Origin: Flavobacterium sp. AED
GTDB lineage: Bacteria; Bacteroidota; Bacteroidia; Flavobacteriales; Flavobacteriaceae
DNA length: 64,000 nucleotides
Reading direction: 5' to 3'
NCBI RefSeq assembly: GCF_000812945.1
Contig: NZ_JSYM01000001.1
Location: 1,364,001 to 1,428,000 of the forward strand
Both the position numbers and the translations under genes were made by a program. This document shows, one piece after another, positions 52,551 to 62,300 of the stretch. How positions within the stretch are numbered: position 1 is the stretch's first letter; each line of letters begins with the position of its first letter. The notes under the pieces were generated by a model. That model saw only the letters and a program-made list of their open reading frames with translations, was not told the origin of the DNA and ran no database searches.

Positions 52551-53384
52551 ATGAAAACAACAAAAATCAAAATTGCAGCCATTTTATTAGTTGTGATGAC
52601 AGTAGGATTCTCTTTTACTACAATTAACAAAGTGACCGTAAAAGGGTCTGATACTATGGTTATTTTGTCTCAAAAATGGGCCGAAGTATATATGAAGAAA
52701 AATCCAGGAGCTTCTATCCAAGTTACAGGTGGTGGATCTGGAGTAGGTTTGGCAGCATTAATCAATGGTTCAACGGATATTGCCAATTCAAGTCGTCCAA
52801 TCAAATCTTCTGAAGTAGAAAAATTGAAAGCAAGATACAATACACTTGGTGTGGAAATTCCTTGCGCCAAAGATGGTTTGTCAGTTTATTTAAACAAAGC
52901 CAATCCAGTTGCCTCTCTTACATTGAAACAAATTGGACAAATTTTTGCGGGTAAAATCACTAATTGGAAAGAAGTGGGTGGGCCAGATGCAGCTATTAAA
53001 TTATACGGTAGAGAAAGTAGTTCAGGAACTTTTGGTTTCTTTAAAGACAATGTAGTAAAAACAGATTTTTCGCCAACTTGTCAAACATTGCCTGGAACTG
53101 CAGCTATTGTAAATGCAGTAAAAAAAGACAAATACTCTGTAGGTTACGGTGGAGCAGCTTATGCTGAAGGGGTAAAAGATTGTGCCGTTAAAAAAGACGA
53201 CAAAAGTGCTGCGGTTTTACCAACAGCTGCCACAATCAAAAACCATACTTATCCTATTACAAGATACTTGTACATGTATTTGAAATCAAGACCAACTGGT
53301 GAAACCAAAGCGTTTGTAGATTGGATTTTGAGTTCAGAAGGGCAAGCTATTATTGCAGAAGTAGGGTATTATCCTTTGAAATAA
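52551..53384 (+). CDS. pstS: Phosphate ABC transporter substrate-binding protein PstS
   Basis: A 277-residue periplasmic binding protein. The signal peptide (about 1-25) is followed by KGSDTM (phosphate loop), TGGGSGVGLAALINGSTDIANSSRP and YGRESSSGTFGFF, each holding phosphate ligands. It captures phosphate for the PstCAB permease. It lies 30 bases after the porin gene, with no sign of a new promoter, and is followed by a hairpin that may let pstS be made in excess over the permease. Confidence 0.94.
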   Translation: MKTTKIKIAAILLVVMTVGFSFTTINKVTVKGSDTMVILSQKWAEVYMKKNPGASIQVTGGGSGVGLAALINGSTDIANSSRPIKSSEVEKLKARYNTLGVEIPCAKDGLSVYLNKANPVASLTLKQIGQIFAGKITNWKEVGGPDAAIKLYGRESSSGTFGFFKDNVVKTDFSPTCQTLPGTAAIVNAVKKDKYSVGYGGAAYAEGVKDCAVKKDDKSAAVLPTAATIKNHTYPITRYLYMYLKSRPTGETKAFVDWILSSEGQAIIAEVGYYPLK

Positions 53385-53397
53385 TTATAAGTAAAAC

Positions 53398-53432
53398 AAC
53401 CCTCATTTTTTTATTAAAGTGAGGGTTTTTTT
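53398..53432 (+). terminator. Hairpin between pstS and pstC
   Basis: Arms AACCCTCA (53398-53405) and TGAGGGTT (53420-53427) then T7. It probably partly stops transcription after pstS. Confidence 0.65.
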
Positions 53433-53466
53433 GTATTTATATTAAATGAATTCCTAAATAAATAAG

Positions 53467-54708
53467 ATGAATTCCCAATTACCCATCAAACAAACTTTTA
53501 CCAAAGAAAGTTTAAAAAAGCAATTCAGACTTTCTGAATTTCTAGCCGAAAAAATTATATCATCGGTAGCTTTTATGTCTATTGCGATAATTTTCTTGAT
53601 TTTCATTTTTGTTTTCAAAGAATCATTGCCATTATTTAGTTTTGGAAATGATGCTAAAGCAAAAACAGAAATTCAATCCACAACCTCGAATAAACCCGAA
53701 TCTTACGGAGCTACTACCGAGGATTTGAAGCCGGAATCGTATGGTTCAGAAACCAAGGAAGAGTTAAAACCCGAATCTTATGGAGCGGCAACTACCGAGG
53801 AATTAAAGCCCGAGACGTATGGTTCCGAGCCTGTTTCTAATAATGATTTGGAACCAGAATCCTATGGAGACACACAAAAAGAAGATTTGTCCGTAGCTTC
53901 ATCAGACGAAACAACGGATGCCGTTTCCCAAAATAACGAAGGTTCAGACAAAACTTGGAGCACCTTTTTTACTACAGAATGGGTGCCCGTTTCAGAACAT
54001 CCTCGTTTTGGATTGATTGGTTTGCTTATTGGAACTTTAAAAGTAACAATAATCGCAATGTTGATTGCAGGTCCTTTGGCAATATTAGCAGCCGTTTATA
54101 CTTCGTGTTTTGCTTCTAATAGAAGAAAGGAAATCATAAAACCTATTATCGAAATGCTTGCCGCTTTTCCATCTGTAGTTATTGGATTTTTTGCTATGAT
54201 GGTTTTGGCTACTTTTTTTCAAGATATTTTTGGTTATGATTCTCGATTGAATGCTTTTATTGGCGGTGTGGCAATGGCATTGGCAGCGATTCCTATTATT
54301 TATACCATTTCAGAAGATGCACTTTCGGCAGTTCCAAAAACGTATACTGAGGCTAGTTTAGCCTTGGGAGCCAGCAAAGCACAAACCGCTTTTTCGGTAA
54401 TTTTGCCAGCGGCTACGCCAGGTATTTTTGCAGCTTTGCTTTTAGGAGTTGGTCGTGTTTTTGGCGAAACAATGATTGCGCTTATGGCAACAGGAAATGC
54501 AGCATTATTATCGGCAAATCCGTTTGAAAGTGTGCGAACTTTTGCCGCAACTATTGGATCAGAAATGGCAGAAACGGTATTTGGAGAAACTCATTACAGC
54601 GTTTTGTTTTTTATAGGTTCATTGCTTTTCATTTTTTCCTTTGTATTAAATGCAGTAGCAGAATTTTATGTCAAAGGAAAATTAATTAAAAAATTCCAAG
54701 GTAAATAA
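53467..54708 (+). CDS. pstC: Phosphate ABC transporter permease PstC with a repeat insertion
   Basis: A 413-residue permease, about 100 residues longer than usual. TM1 is at about 30-52. Then comes an insertion (about 60-165) with five copies of K/E-P-E-S/T-Y-G at 76, 88, 101, 114 and 129. The usual permease core follows, about five segments from 185 on, with the ABC-contact loop EASLALGASKAQTAF. It forms the channel with PstA in the inner membrane; the insertion would lie in the periplasm. It precedes pstA by 2 bases. Confidence 0.93.
   Translation: MNSQLPIKQTFTKESLKKQFRLSEFLAEKIISSVAFMSIAIIFLIFIFVFKESLPLFSFGNDAKAKTEIQSTTSNKPESYGATTEDLKPESYGSETKEELKPESYGAATTEELKPETYGSEPVSNNDLEPESYGDTQKEDLSVASSDETTDAVSQNNEGSDKTWSTFFTTEWVPVSEHPRFGLIGLLIGTLKVTIIAMLIAGPLAILAAVYTSCFASNRRKEIIKPIIEMLAAFPSVVIGFFAMMVLATFFQDIFGYDSRLNAFIGGVAMALAAIPIIYTISEDALSAVPKTYTEASLALGASKAQTAFSVILPAATPGIFAALLLGVGRVFGETMIALMATGNAALLSANPFESVRTFAATIGSEMAETVFGETHYSVLFFIGSLLFIFSFVLNAVAEFYVKGKLIKKFQGK
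53692..53868 (+). repeat. PESYG tandem repeats within pstC
   Basis: Five imperfect units of about 12-15 codons, each ending in PESYG or PETYG, with diverged spacer codons. The DNA units are recognisable by words such as CCCGAATCTTACGGAGC and CCAGAATCCTATGGAG. Confidence 0.8.
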
Positions 54709-54710
54709 GT

Positions 54711-55655
54711 ATGGAAAATACAATTAATATATCGGAAAATCCGTTTTCTAAATCGGATAAAACGGTAAAAAATATAAAAGAAAGCGCCGTTATTGGAGTT
54801 ACTCAAGCGGCAGTTCTTTTGATTATTGCAATCCTGTTTGTCATCTTGGGGATTATCATTTACCAAGGACGTGACAAGTTTTCTTGGGAATTTATCAGTT
54901 CTTTTCCAACCGATGGAATGACTAAAGGTGGGATTTTTCCAGCCTTGATCGGAACTTTTATTTTGGTTGTTATAATGTCGATTGCGGCAGTTCCATTCGG
55001 GACAATCACTGCGATTTATTTAACGGAATATGCACACGAAAAATCAAAATTTGCAGCAGCAGTTCGGTTTTCTATTCGAACATTGGCAGTAGTTCCTTCG
55101 ATTATTTTTGGGCTTTTTGGACTAGGATTTTTCATCCAATTTGTGGGAACAGGAATGGATTCCACGTTCAATAATGGTCAATTGCATTGGGGACAACCTA
55201 ATATTCTTTGGGCAAGTTTAACAATGGCATTATTAACACTTCCTGTAATTATCGTTTCGGTAGAAGAAGCTTTGAAAACCATCCCAAGAGAATTAAGAGA
55301 AGCGAGTTTGGCATTAGGAGCGACCAAATGGCAAACGATAAAAAAAGTAGTTTTTCCGGGGTCTATTTCAGGAATTATGACAGGAACAATCCTTGCGGTG
55401 AGTAGAGGTGCTGGAGAAGTTGCTCCCATTTTATTTACTGGTGCGGCGTATTATTTGGCTACTTTGCCAGGTTCATTGAGTGATCAATTTATGAATTTGG
55501 GGTATCACGTTTACATTATGTCGACCCAATCTTCGGATGTGGAAAAAACAATGCCAATTCAGTTTGCAACTACTTTGGTATTATTAATTCTTACCTTGTC
55601 ACTGAATTTAGTAGCGGTTGTTATTAGATCTAGAATTAGAAGAAAAGCAAAATGA
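54711..55655 (+). CDS. pstA: Phosphate ABC transporter permease PstA
   Basis: A 314-residue inner-membrane permease with six hydrophobic segments. It has the ABC-contact loop EASLALGATKWQTIKKVV (about 195-212) and, before TM2, the stretch SSFPTDGMTKGGIFPALIGT found in PstA. It pairs with PstC to form the phosphate channel. It starts 2 bases after pstC, so both are translated together. A repeat sequence of about 120 bases separates it from pstB. Confidence 0.95.
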   Translation: MENTINISENPFSKSDKTVKNIKESAVIGVTQAAVLLIIAILFVILGIIIYQGRDKFSWEFISSFPTDGMTKGGIFPALIGTFILVVIMSIAAVPFGTITAIYLTEYAHEKSKFAAAVRFSIRTLAVVPSIIFGLFGLGFFIQFVGTGMDSTFNNGQLHWGQPNILWASLTMALLTLPVIIVSVEEALKTIPRELREASLALGATKWQTIKKVVFPGSISGIMTGTILAVSRGAGEVAPILFTGAAYYLATLPGSLSDQFMNLGYHVYIMSTQSSDVEKTMPIQFATTLVLLILTLSLNLVAVVIRSRIRRKAK

Positions 55656-55745
55656 TGCCGCTAAGTCACAAAGAAAAGAAGTTTGTAAAAAGATTAAGAT
55701 ATTTTAAATAATTGAAATTCGTGCCTTTGCGCCTTTGTGGCAAAA
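55656..55745. repeat. Repeat-like sequence between pstA and pstB
   Basis: CGCTAAGTCACAAAGAAAAG at 55665 and, in the same strand, GCCTTTGCGCCTTTGTGGCA at 55722-55741: partly complementary words around an AT-rich middle. It has no coding potential and looks like a dispersed intergenic repeat that may influence pstB expression. Confidence 0.45.
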
Positions 55746-55775
55746 ACAAAACGGAATTGTTTTAATAAAAATAAA

Positions 55776-56534
55776 ATGAGAGATATAAAAATACAGGTTA
55801 ATGATTTGTCATTATACTACGGAGAAAAAAAAGCATTAAAGGAAATTTCGATGCAAATTCCAGCTAATAAAGTCACCGCTTTAATTGGCCCTTCGGGTTG
55901 TGGAAAATCTACTTTTTTGAGATGTATTAACCGAATGAATGATTTGATTCCGAGTGTGAAAATCACAGGAGAAATGCTGGTTGAAGGTGTAGACATCTAT
56001 GATAAAAACGTAGATGTGGTCAATATTCGAAAAAAAATCGGAATGGTTTTTCAAAAATCCAATCCGTTTCCGAAATCCATTTATGAAAATGTGGCTTATG
56101 GACCTAGAATTAATGGATTGAAAGACAAGACACAATTGGATGAAATTGTAGAAATTTCTTTGCGTCAAGCTGCCATTTGGGATGAGTTTAAAGATCGTTT
56201 GGATGATTCTGCTTTGGGATTATCGGGTGGTCAACAACAGCGTTTGTGTATTGCAAGAACATTGGCGGTAAGCCCAGATATTATATTGATGGATGAACCT
56301 GCGAGTGCTTTGGATCCAATTTCAACTTCTAAAATTGAAGAACTGGTTCACGAATTGAAAGAACAATATACCATTATAATTGTAACGCATAATATGCAAC
56401 AAGCAGCAAGAACTAGTGATCATACGGCGTTCTTTTATATGGGTGAATTGATTGAAATGGGGAAAACAAATACTATTTTTACCAAACCAGAGAAAAAACA
56501 AACGGAAGATTATATCACAGGAAGATTTGGATAA
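55776..56534 (+). CDS. pstB: Phosphate ABC transporter ATP-binding protein PstB
   Basis: A 252-residue ABC ATPase from [10 protein letters not shown]. Walker A is GPSGCGKST (38-46), the signature is LSGGQQQRL, Walker B is [13 protein letters not shown], and the switch histidine is in IVTHNM. It powers PstCA import of phosphate in the cytoplasm. The frame extends to a GTG at 55737, but those 13 codons come from the intergenic repeat and are not kept. phoU follows after 53 bases of repeat sequence. Confidence 0.95.
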   Translation: MRDIKIQVNDLSLYYGEKKALKEISMQIPANKVTALIGPSGCGKSTFLRCINRMNDLIPSVKITGEMLVEGVDIYDKNVDVVNIRKKIGMVFQKSNPFPKSIYENVAYGPRINGLKDKTQLDEIVEISLRQAAIWDEFKDRLDDSALGLSGGQQQRLCIARTLAVSPDIILMDEPASALDPISTSKIEELVHELKEQYTIIIVTHNMQQAARTSDHTAFFYMGELIEMGKTNTIFTKPEKKQTEDYITGRFG

Positions 56535-56569
56535 TTGTTTAATCGATTAAACAAATAACCGATTATCCA
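56535..56569. repeat. TTAAACAAAT-type repeat, copy 3
   Basis: TTGTTTAATCGATTAAACAA is a perfect palindrome starting right at the pstB stop, followed by AAATAACCGATTATCC as in the copies after tyrS and before rpoN. Confidence 0.6.
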
Positions 56570-56587
56570 TTTTAAACTAAAAATTGT

Positions 56588-57262
56588 ATGACACACTTTG
56601 AAATAGAATTAGAAAAACTTAAAAATGTTATCCAGAAAATAGGTGTTTTAGCTGAGGGTCAAGTAGGAGAATCAGTAAATGCGTTACTTTCAGAACCTTT
56701 TTCGGAAGTTAAAGAAGTAAAAAAAACAGAAAATAAGATTGATAAATTAGATGTGAAGATTGATGAAATTTGCCAAAGTATTTTTGCTTTGCAACAGCCA
56801 GTCGCTTCTGATTTACGCTTTATTATGTCAGCGATGCAAATTAGCAATGAGATAGAAAGAATCGGGGATTTGGCGATAAGCATCATAAAAAAATCTAAGA
56901 ATATTAAAGATAAACATGACTTAATTGTTAAGTTTAATATTACTGATATAGCCAGACATGTTGAGGTGATTACTATAAAAACGAATGAATGTTTCTTGAC
57001 TCGTAATGAAAGTACGATTGGAGAAATTTTCGTTTTGAATAATACCATAAAAAATGAATGTGATGAAGCAATACATAATATCATCAATGAAATGAAGTCA
57101 AATTCTAAGACGGTAGTTTCAGGAACAAATCTTGTGATTGTTTTAAAACATTTAGAACGTATTTCTGAACATTGTACAAATATTGCAGAGTATGTTTATT
57201 TCATGATTAATGCCAAAATCATCAAACACGAAAAATTTGGAGAGAAAAAATCAGAAGATTAG
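56588..57262 (+). CDS. phoU: Phosphate signalling protein PhoU
   Basis: A 224-residue all-helical protein. Two copies of the PhoU three-helix unit are visible by E-x3-D motifs: EVKKTENKIDKLDVKIDE (about 41-58) with DLRFIMSAMQISNEIERIGD (about 79-98), and the second unit with NECDEAIHNI and LVIVLKHLERISEHCTNIAE. PhoU links the Pst permease to PhoR so that the regulon is silent when phosphate is plentiful. It ends the pst cluster, followed by a strong bidirectional terminator. Confidence 0.94.
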   Translation: MTHFEIELEKLKNVIQKIGVLAEGQVGESVNALLSEPFSEVKEVKKTENKIDKLDVKIDEICQSIFALQQPVASDLRFIMSAMQISNEIERIGDLAISIIKKSKNIKDKHDLIVKFNITDIARHVEVITIKTNECFLTRNESTIGEIFVLNNTIKNECDEAIHNIINEMKSNSKTVVSGTNLVIVLKHLERISEHCTNIAEYVYFMINAKIIKHEKFGEKKSED

Positions 57263-57301
57263 TCCAATACTTATAATCTAATTAAGTTATAGATTTTTTA
57301 T

Positions 57302-57352
57302 AAAAACACCCTAATTATTATACTTTCAAAGTATATTATTAGGGTGTTTTTT
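57302..57352. terminator. Bidirectional terminator after phoU
   Basis: Arms AAAAACACCCTAAT and ATTAGGGTGTTTTT, with a further inner stem ATACTTT/AAAGTAT; shared by phoU and the convergent glycosyltransferase gene. Confidence 0.8.
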
Positions 57353-57381
57353 GATTGTAAAAGAAATTGGATTTAGTGATT

Positions 57382-58443
57382 CTATTCAAAGACTTGAAAC
57401 AATGCTTTCCAGTCTAATGCAGTATCTAATTGAGGCAGTCCTTTGTATAACTTAATTTCTTCAAGGTTTTCTATTTTAAAATCGTTTTGCTCCGCATATG
57501 GTACTAATCCTTCTTTTTTTAGTTTTTTTGCCAGATATTCCTGTTCGTATTGGCCGGGAGTAGGAATGAAAAAAGCTTTTTTATCCAGTTTAGCCAAGTC
57601 CATAATGGTTGTATATCCTGACCTGCATAATACGGTGTCACTTTCGTTAAAAGTTTGTTCAAGTTGTCTCGTATTCATAAAATTATAATAGGTGACATGG
57701 TCAATTTGTTCCTTTATTTGGTCTTTTTCTATAATCCCTTTTATAAAAACTACATTCCCATCATATTTCAATACTTCAGTCTTTAGTTTATCTTCCAACA
57801 TGCCACGTTGCGGTTCTGGTCCGGATAAAATAACCATCAAATCGTATTTTTTTTGGGTCTCGCGTTTGTGTAATCGGCTTAATGGTCCTATGTATCTTGT
57901 CACAAAATCAGCCTTTTTTATATGTCCTAATTTGCCTGTCAAATTTGGTGTTCCTTCCAAATCCGGGATCCAACATTCGGCATATTTTTTTATAATGTGT
58001 TGGTGGAGCATACTGGTAATCCAAGTTGTATTTCCTGTCATGACATTCAATTGATGCGTCATAAATACCGAAGGTACTTTTTTACTAAATACGCCAAGTC
58101 TATTATCAGATAGTACGCCATCAATAGAATACTTCTTAACCCATTTCTTTACTAATTTCTTTTCAGCCCAAATGGCTTCAATCATTTTTGGACAATTTTG
58201 CAATAACTTCCATTTGAAATTTTTACCATTTTTAGAATATTCTATTTCGTATGAGGGCAATTCAAGTGTTTTTAAATACGGGAATTCTTTTCGCAATAAT
58301 TCAAGCGCAATACCATCGGATGCGATTATTGGGATGTAATTATTGTCTTGTAGAGCCTTAATAATAGGAATGCAGCGCGTAGCATGTCCCAGACCCCAAT
58401 TTAATGGAGCAATCAAAATAGTCTTGTTAGTATTCAAATCCAT
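57382..58443 (-). CDS. Glycosyltransferase (MurG-like, GT28 fold)
   Basis: A 353-residue GT-B protein. The N-terminal loop LIAPLNWGLGHATRC (10-24) and the C-terminal donor-site stretch VLCRSGYTTIMDLAKLDKKAFFIPTPGQYEQ (about 275-305) are like MurG and related UDP-sugar transferases. It is peripheral at the inner membrane. It is not MurG itself, since the length and acceptor region differ, and the acceptor is unknown. It stands alone, convergent to phoU. Confidence 0.82.
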   Translation of the reverse strand: MDLNTNKTILIAPLNWGLGHATRCIPIIKALQDNNYIPIIASDGIALELLRKEFPYLKTLELPSYEIEYSKNGKNFKWKLLQNCPKMIEAIWAEKKLVKKWVKKYSIDGVLSDNRLGVFSKKVPSVFMTHQLNVMTGNTTWITSMLHQHIIKKYAECWIPDLEGTPNLTGKLGHIKKADFVTRYIGPLSRLHKRETQKKYDLMVILSGPEPQRGMLEDKLKTEVLKYDGNVVFIKGIIEKDQIKEQIDHVTYYNFMNTRQLEQTFNESDTVLCRSGYTTIMDLAKLDKKAFFIPTPGQYEQEYLAKKLKKEGLVPYAEQNDFKIENLEEIKLYKGLPQLDTALDWKALFQVFE

Positions 58444-58570
58444 TTGGCGATATAAGTTCGTTATTTAAATTTGAAAGTTACTCAATGAAGTGGTTTTTTA
58501 TATTTCGAACGTATTACCAAACTATTAATTTATTTCGGGTAAATATACTTTACTATTTGTTAAATAGAAA

Positions 58571-58595
58571 GAGGCTGCTCATTTTGAACAGCCTC
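58571..58595 (-). terminator. Terminator after the Lys/Ala repeat protein gene
   Basis: Arms GAGGCTGCTC and GAACAGCCTC around a 5-base loop, 26 bases past the stop codon. Confidence 0.7.
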
Positions 58596-58620
58596 TCGTT
58601 TTATATTGAATTGGAAAATA

Positions 58621-59229
58621 TTACTCTTGAATATAAGTCTTGTTCCCGTTAGAGTTGATATAATATTTTCCACCTCTAGGACCTGTATATACTTTTTTTC
58701 CGTTGTATTCTCCAGTAATTTTATCTGCTACTTTAGGTGCTTTTTCATTGGTTTCTTTAACTTTTGAAGCGGCCTTTTTGGTTGCTATTTTTGCAGAGGA
58801 GGTTTCTTTCTTAGCCTTTTCTATTTTTTTATCGGTCTCTGTGACTTTGTTTTTAATGTCTTTTTCTGTTTTAGTAGCTTTAGCTTCACTTTTTACTTTA
58901 GTGGCTTTGTCTTTAGCATCTGTTTCAGTTTTTGCTGCTTTGGATTTAGCATCACTTTTTACTTTAGTGGCTTTATCTTTAGCTTCTGTTTGAGTTTTAG
59001 CTGCTTTAGATTTAGCATCACTTTTTACTTTAACTGCTTTGTCTTTAGCATCTGTTTCAGTTTTAGTTGCTTTAGCCTTAGCCATTTTTTCTTGGGCTTC
59101 CTTTTTTGCTTTTACACCTTTCTCGGTTTTTGCTTTTGCTTTTGTAATTTTCTTTTCAGCAGCAGTTTCTTGCGCATAAAAGTTTCCAGATAGAATAAAT
59201 ACTAAACAGAATAACACTAATTTTTTCAT
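58621..59229 (-). CDS. Secreted Lys/Ala repeat protein with a C-terminal adaptor-like domain
   Basis: A 202-residue exported protein with a signal peptide (about 1-20, ending FYAQ). A highly charged helical region (about 21-165) contains three near-identical 22-residue repeats at 56-77, 78-99 and 100-118 (KTETDAKDKA, KVKSDAKSKAA). The C-terminus (172-202, GEYNGKKVYTGPRGGKYYIN) matches the small PBCV-specific basic adaptor type of domain. The repeats form long coiled-coil-like helices in the periplasm or on the surface; a structural or DNA/polyanion-binding role is inference. The gene is single. Confidence 0.8.
   Translation of the reverse strand: MKKLVLFCLVFILSGNFYAQETAAEKKITKAKAKTEKGVKAKKEAQEKMAKAKATKTETDAKDKAVKVKSDAKSKAAKTQTEAKDKATKVKSDAKSKAAKTETDAKDKATKVKSEAKATKTEKDIKNKVTETDKKIEKAKKETSSAKIATKKAASKVKETNEKAPKVADKITGEYNGKKVYTGPRGGKYYINSNGNKTYIQE
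58876..59064 (-). repeat. 66-bp tandem coding repeat
   Basis: Nearly three copies of a 66-base unit encoding the 22-residue repeats, recognisable by TTTAGCATCACTTTTTACTT on the plus strand. Confidence 0.75.
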
Positions 59230-59314
59230 GATGTTGTTGTTTTAAAGTTTGGATGGTTAAATGAAAATTCAGAATAAATTTAATAATTTTATTCTGAATA
59301 ATTGAGGTAAAAGC

Positions 59315-62300
59315 TTAAAAATAAGCTCTCAATTGTATATTTCCTGTGTGGATAGTTTGGCTGGACTCACTTTTTCTTCCTTGGTAATTTAAGTTTATGT
59401 CTAAAAATTGCGTCAGGTTTTTTTGCAACAATAATCTCCAAGTCATATTTTGCCCCGTTTGTAGCCCTTCTAGCATCTGGAAACCAACCGAAGAGAATTC
59501 ATTTCCGGTGAATTTATTCTGATAAAAAGAAATCTCTCCATTCATGGTGAATTTTTTATCACTCGAATAAGAAAATGAAGTTCCAAAACGATTTTGTACT
59601 AATTTCTCCAAAACCCCAATCTGATTTTCTTTATTTTGCAATTCATAAAACACATCCCAACTGGTGTTTTTGGAGAATAAATAGCTGATTTTTGGAGCCA
59701 ATTGATAGCCGCTAATACTATAGTTTTTTTCTGTAAAATTTTCAGATTCAATGGCGGTTTGGATTGTTTTTGCAAAAAAATTGAACAACCAACTTTTCTT
59801 GTATAAGTTGGTATATTGTAGTTGATGGGAGCTGTTTTTTGCTTCTTGAGTTCCTATTGATAATAAATTTTTCGTTTGATTTTGCAAATAAGTATAGGTT
59901 ACGGAATGTTTTTGTTTTCCTCGATTATAAAACAAACTATTCCTGAAACTGGAATTTAGTCCCAGCACATTTTCTTTGGAGGTACTAAAAGGATTTAATT
60001 CGAAAGTGTCACCTTCACTTTTTATTTTTCGATCTATTATAAAGGAGGTCTGATTATAAAAATAGGACAGTAATTTTTTTAATCCAAGCTCATTTTGCCA
60101 TTGATTCGGATTTATAGTTACAGATTGTGAGAACTTATTTTGATGTGTTTTTATGTAAATTCGGTTCGGTAAGAATATCCGAATGTATTTTGCCTGATCG
60201 ATAAATGGCGCGATTTCAAATTCTTGTAACTCTTGAATTCCATTACTATTGTAGTCATTCCAGGTGTAAACGCCTTGGCCAGCCGGAACTTCAAGATAGG
60301 TGAATTCCTGTTGAGGAATACTTCCGGAATTAGTTTCATAAACAGTCGTGCTTTGAATTAATTGATTGAAAAAACGATCTGAATACACTATTCTGGAATT
60401 CAGAGAGGATTCTTTTTTCTTTGTTGCATCAGTAAAATCAAGCACTCTATAATTCACATAAGCGGTTAAATCGCTTTTCTTTGTTTGAATTAATTTCGAT
60501 TTTAAGAAATATGTTTGAGATGCATTTACACGTTGTATGAATCCATTTTGTAAACTATCATTCGTTCTTTTAAAATAGCCTAATTCTACATAAACTTTGG
60601 TGCTGTCACCTCGTCCGGTAAAAAAACCATATTCAGTGAATCTTTGGCTTAAAGCTGAAAACTGATTGGTAGTTTTAAACTTCTCCTGATTGTCTTCTAA
60701 TCTAAGATGCGTCCCAATCCAGTTTTTATTAAAATGAAAACGAGCTTGGGTTTGGTTTCTATAAAATTTAGAAACCGATTCAATTCCATCGCTTTTTAAG
60801 AAACTGCCATGATTTTGAATCGTCCAATTTTTCAGTTGAAATGCTCCGTCAATACTATGTCTGCTTCCCGAAAAGCTTTCTGAAAAATCCAATTTTTCAA
60901 ATTGATAGTTTAGCAATCCTTTGTTCTGGGGGTTTTCTTTTGGATTTAATTCGAAATGTAGGCCAGAGACTAACAAACTTTGATTTCCTATTGCTGTTGT
61001 GCTTAAATTCCAATCTCGATCAAATTCAATGCTATAAAGGCGTTCCACAGATTTAAAATTCTTCTGAATAAATTGATAACTGGCAAAAGCATCAACATTC
61101 CATTTTTTTGAAAACAAGCGTTGTTTGGCATTTATTTTGGCAGCCAAGCCACGGTTATCGACATCGTCTGTTGAGGAGAAAAGATTTTTATCATTGTTGC
61201 TAAATCCTATTTCGTAATCAAAAGCTGTTTTTTCTGTCGGTTTATATTTTCCTAAAAATGTTGCCACCTGAATTTTTGTTGGAGAAACTAGTTGTATAAT
61301 CGGTTCATAATTTCCTTGTGGAATAGCATTAATTGGTTGAACAAATTCATAAATTCGACCATTAGCCGATGAATTTTTTAAGATGTAATTTCCTTTATTT
61401 GTTCCCACTAAACTAAACCGTACATTGAAAAGTTCGTCATCTGGATTGTTTGAATATTCGAAAATTGCTGTCGAATTAAATGTTGTTTTTCGATACAACA
61501 CTTTGTTATCCGAATAGGAATCTGCATAGGCGGAAGGTGCCGTCATCAAATCTGGATTGTCACCGGCATTCACTAAAATCTGGGCTTGTTCTGGAGAAAG
61601 ATTTTGTTGTAAAGGTTGGTTTTTCAAATCACTTTCGGAGTATAAATACCCTCCAAAACTCCATTTTTCATTTTCGTGTGAAGCTCCGGCATAGGTTACA
61701 AATCGAGAATAATTCCGATCCGAATATTGGTATTCTATAGCGATTCGCATTTCGGAAGTAATAGTGAAAAGCGGTGTAAAAACTATTTCACCGGCATTAT
61801 AGTCGATGGTGTAGTCATTATTTTCACCTCGTTTCAATAAAACGCCGTTCACATAAACCCGTTCTGAGCCTGAAATCACGAGAACATACAATTCACCATT
61901 TTGACCTTTTAATTTATAAGGTCCCTGATTGCCTTCCTGGCCAACAAAATTACTTTTGGCATATTGTCCTTTCACTAAAGCTACTGATGCAAAAACATTG
62001 GTTTTACTGTCTTCTGTTCCAAAATCGAAATTAGTGGCAAGTCCCTGTACTTTTTTATTGAAATTAAGGAACTGTGTTTTTTTGTTTTCAAGAAAGACAT
62101 CACCGGCTCTAATATTCCATTTGTCACTAAAAAGTTCCATGAAAATATTGTCAAACTGATCTAACTTTTGAGAATAACCTCCATCTTGCAACGGAATATT
62201 GCTGTCTTGTAAGGAAGCCCTGAGGCTCACTTTCTCGGATAGTTTTCCTGTGATTTGTAAATCCAGATTTGAATTTAAAACTGTGTTTTGATTGTTACCA

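Noticed and set aside
53692..53868. CRISPR-like array in pstC
   Set aside because: The units are coding, imperfect and lie in frame within a permease gene; spacers are short and related.
55737..55775. Upstream GTG start for PstB
   Set aside because: The added codons come from the intergenic repeat, and the ATG at 55776 gives the normal PstB N-terminus.
58876..59064. CRISPR-like tandem repeat
   Set aside because: The 66-base unit is entirely coding with no unique spacers; it is a protein repeat.
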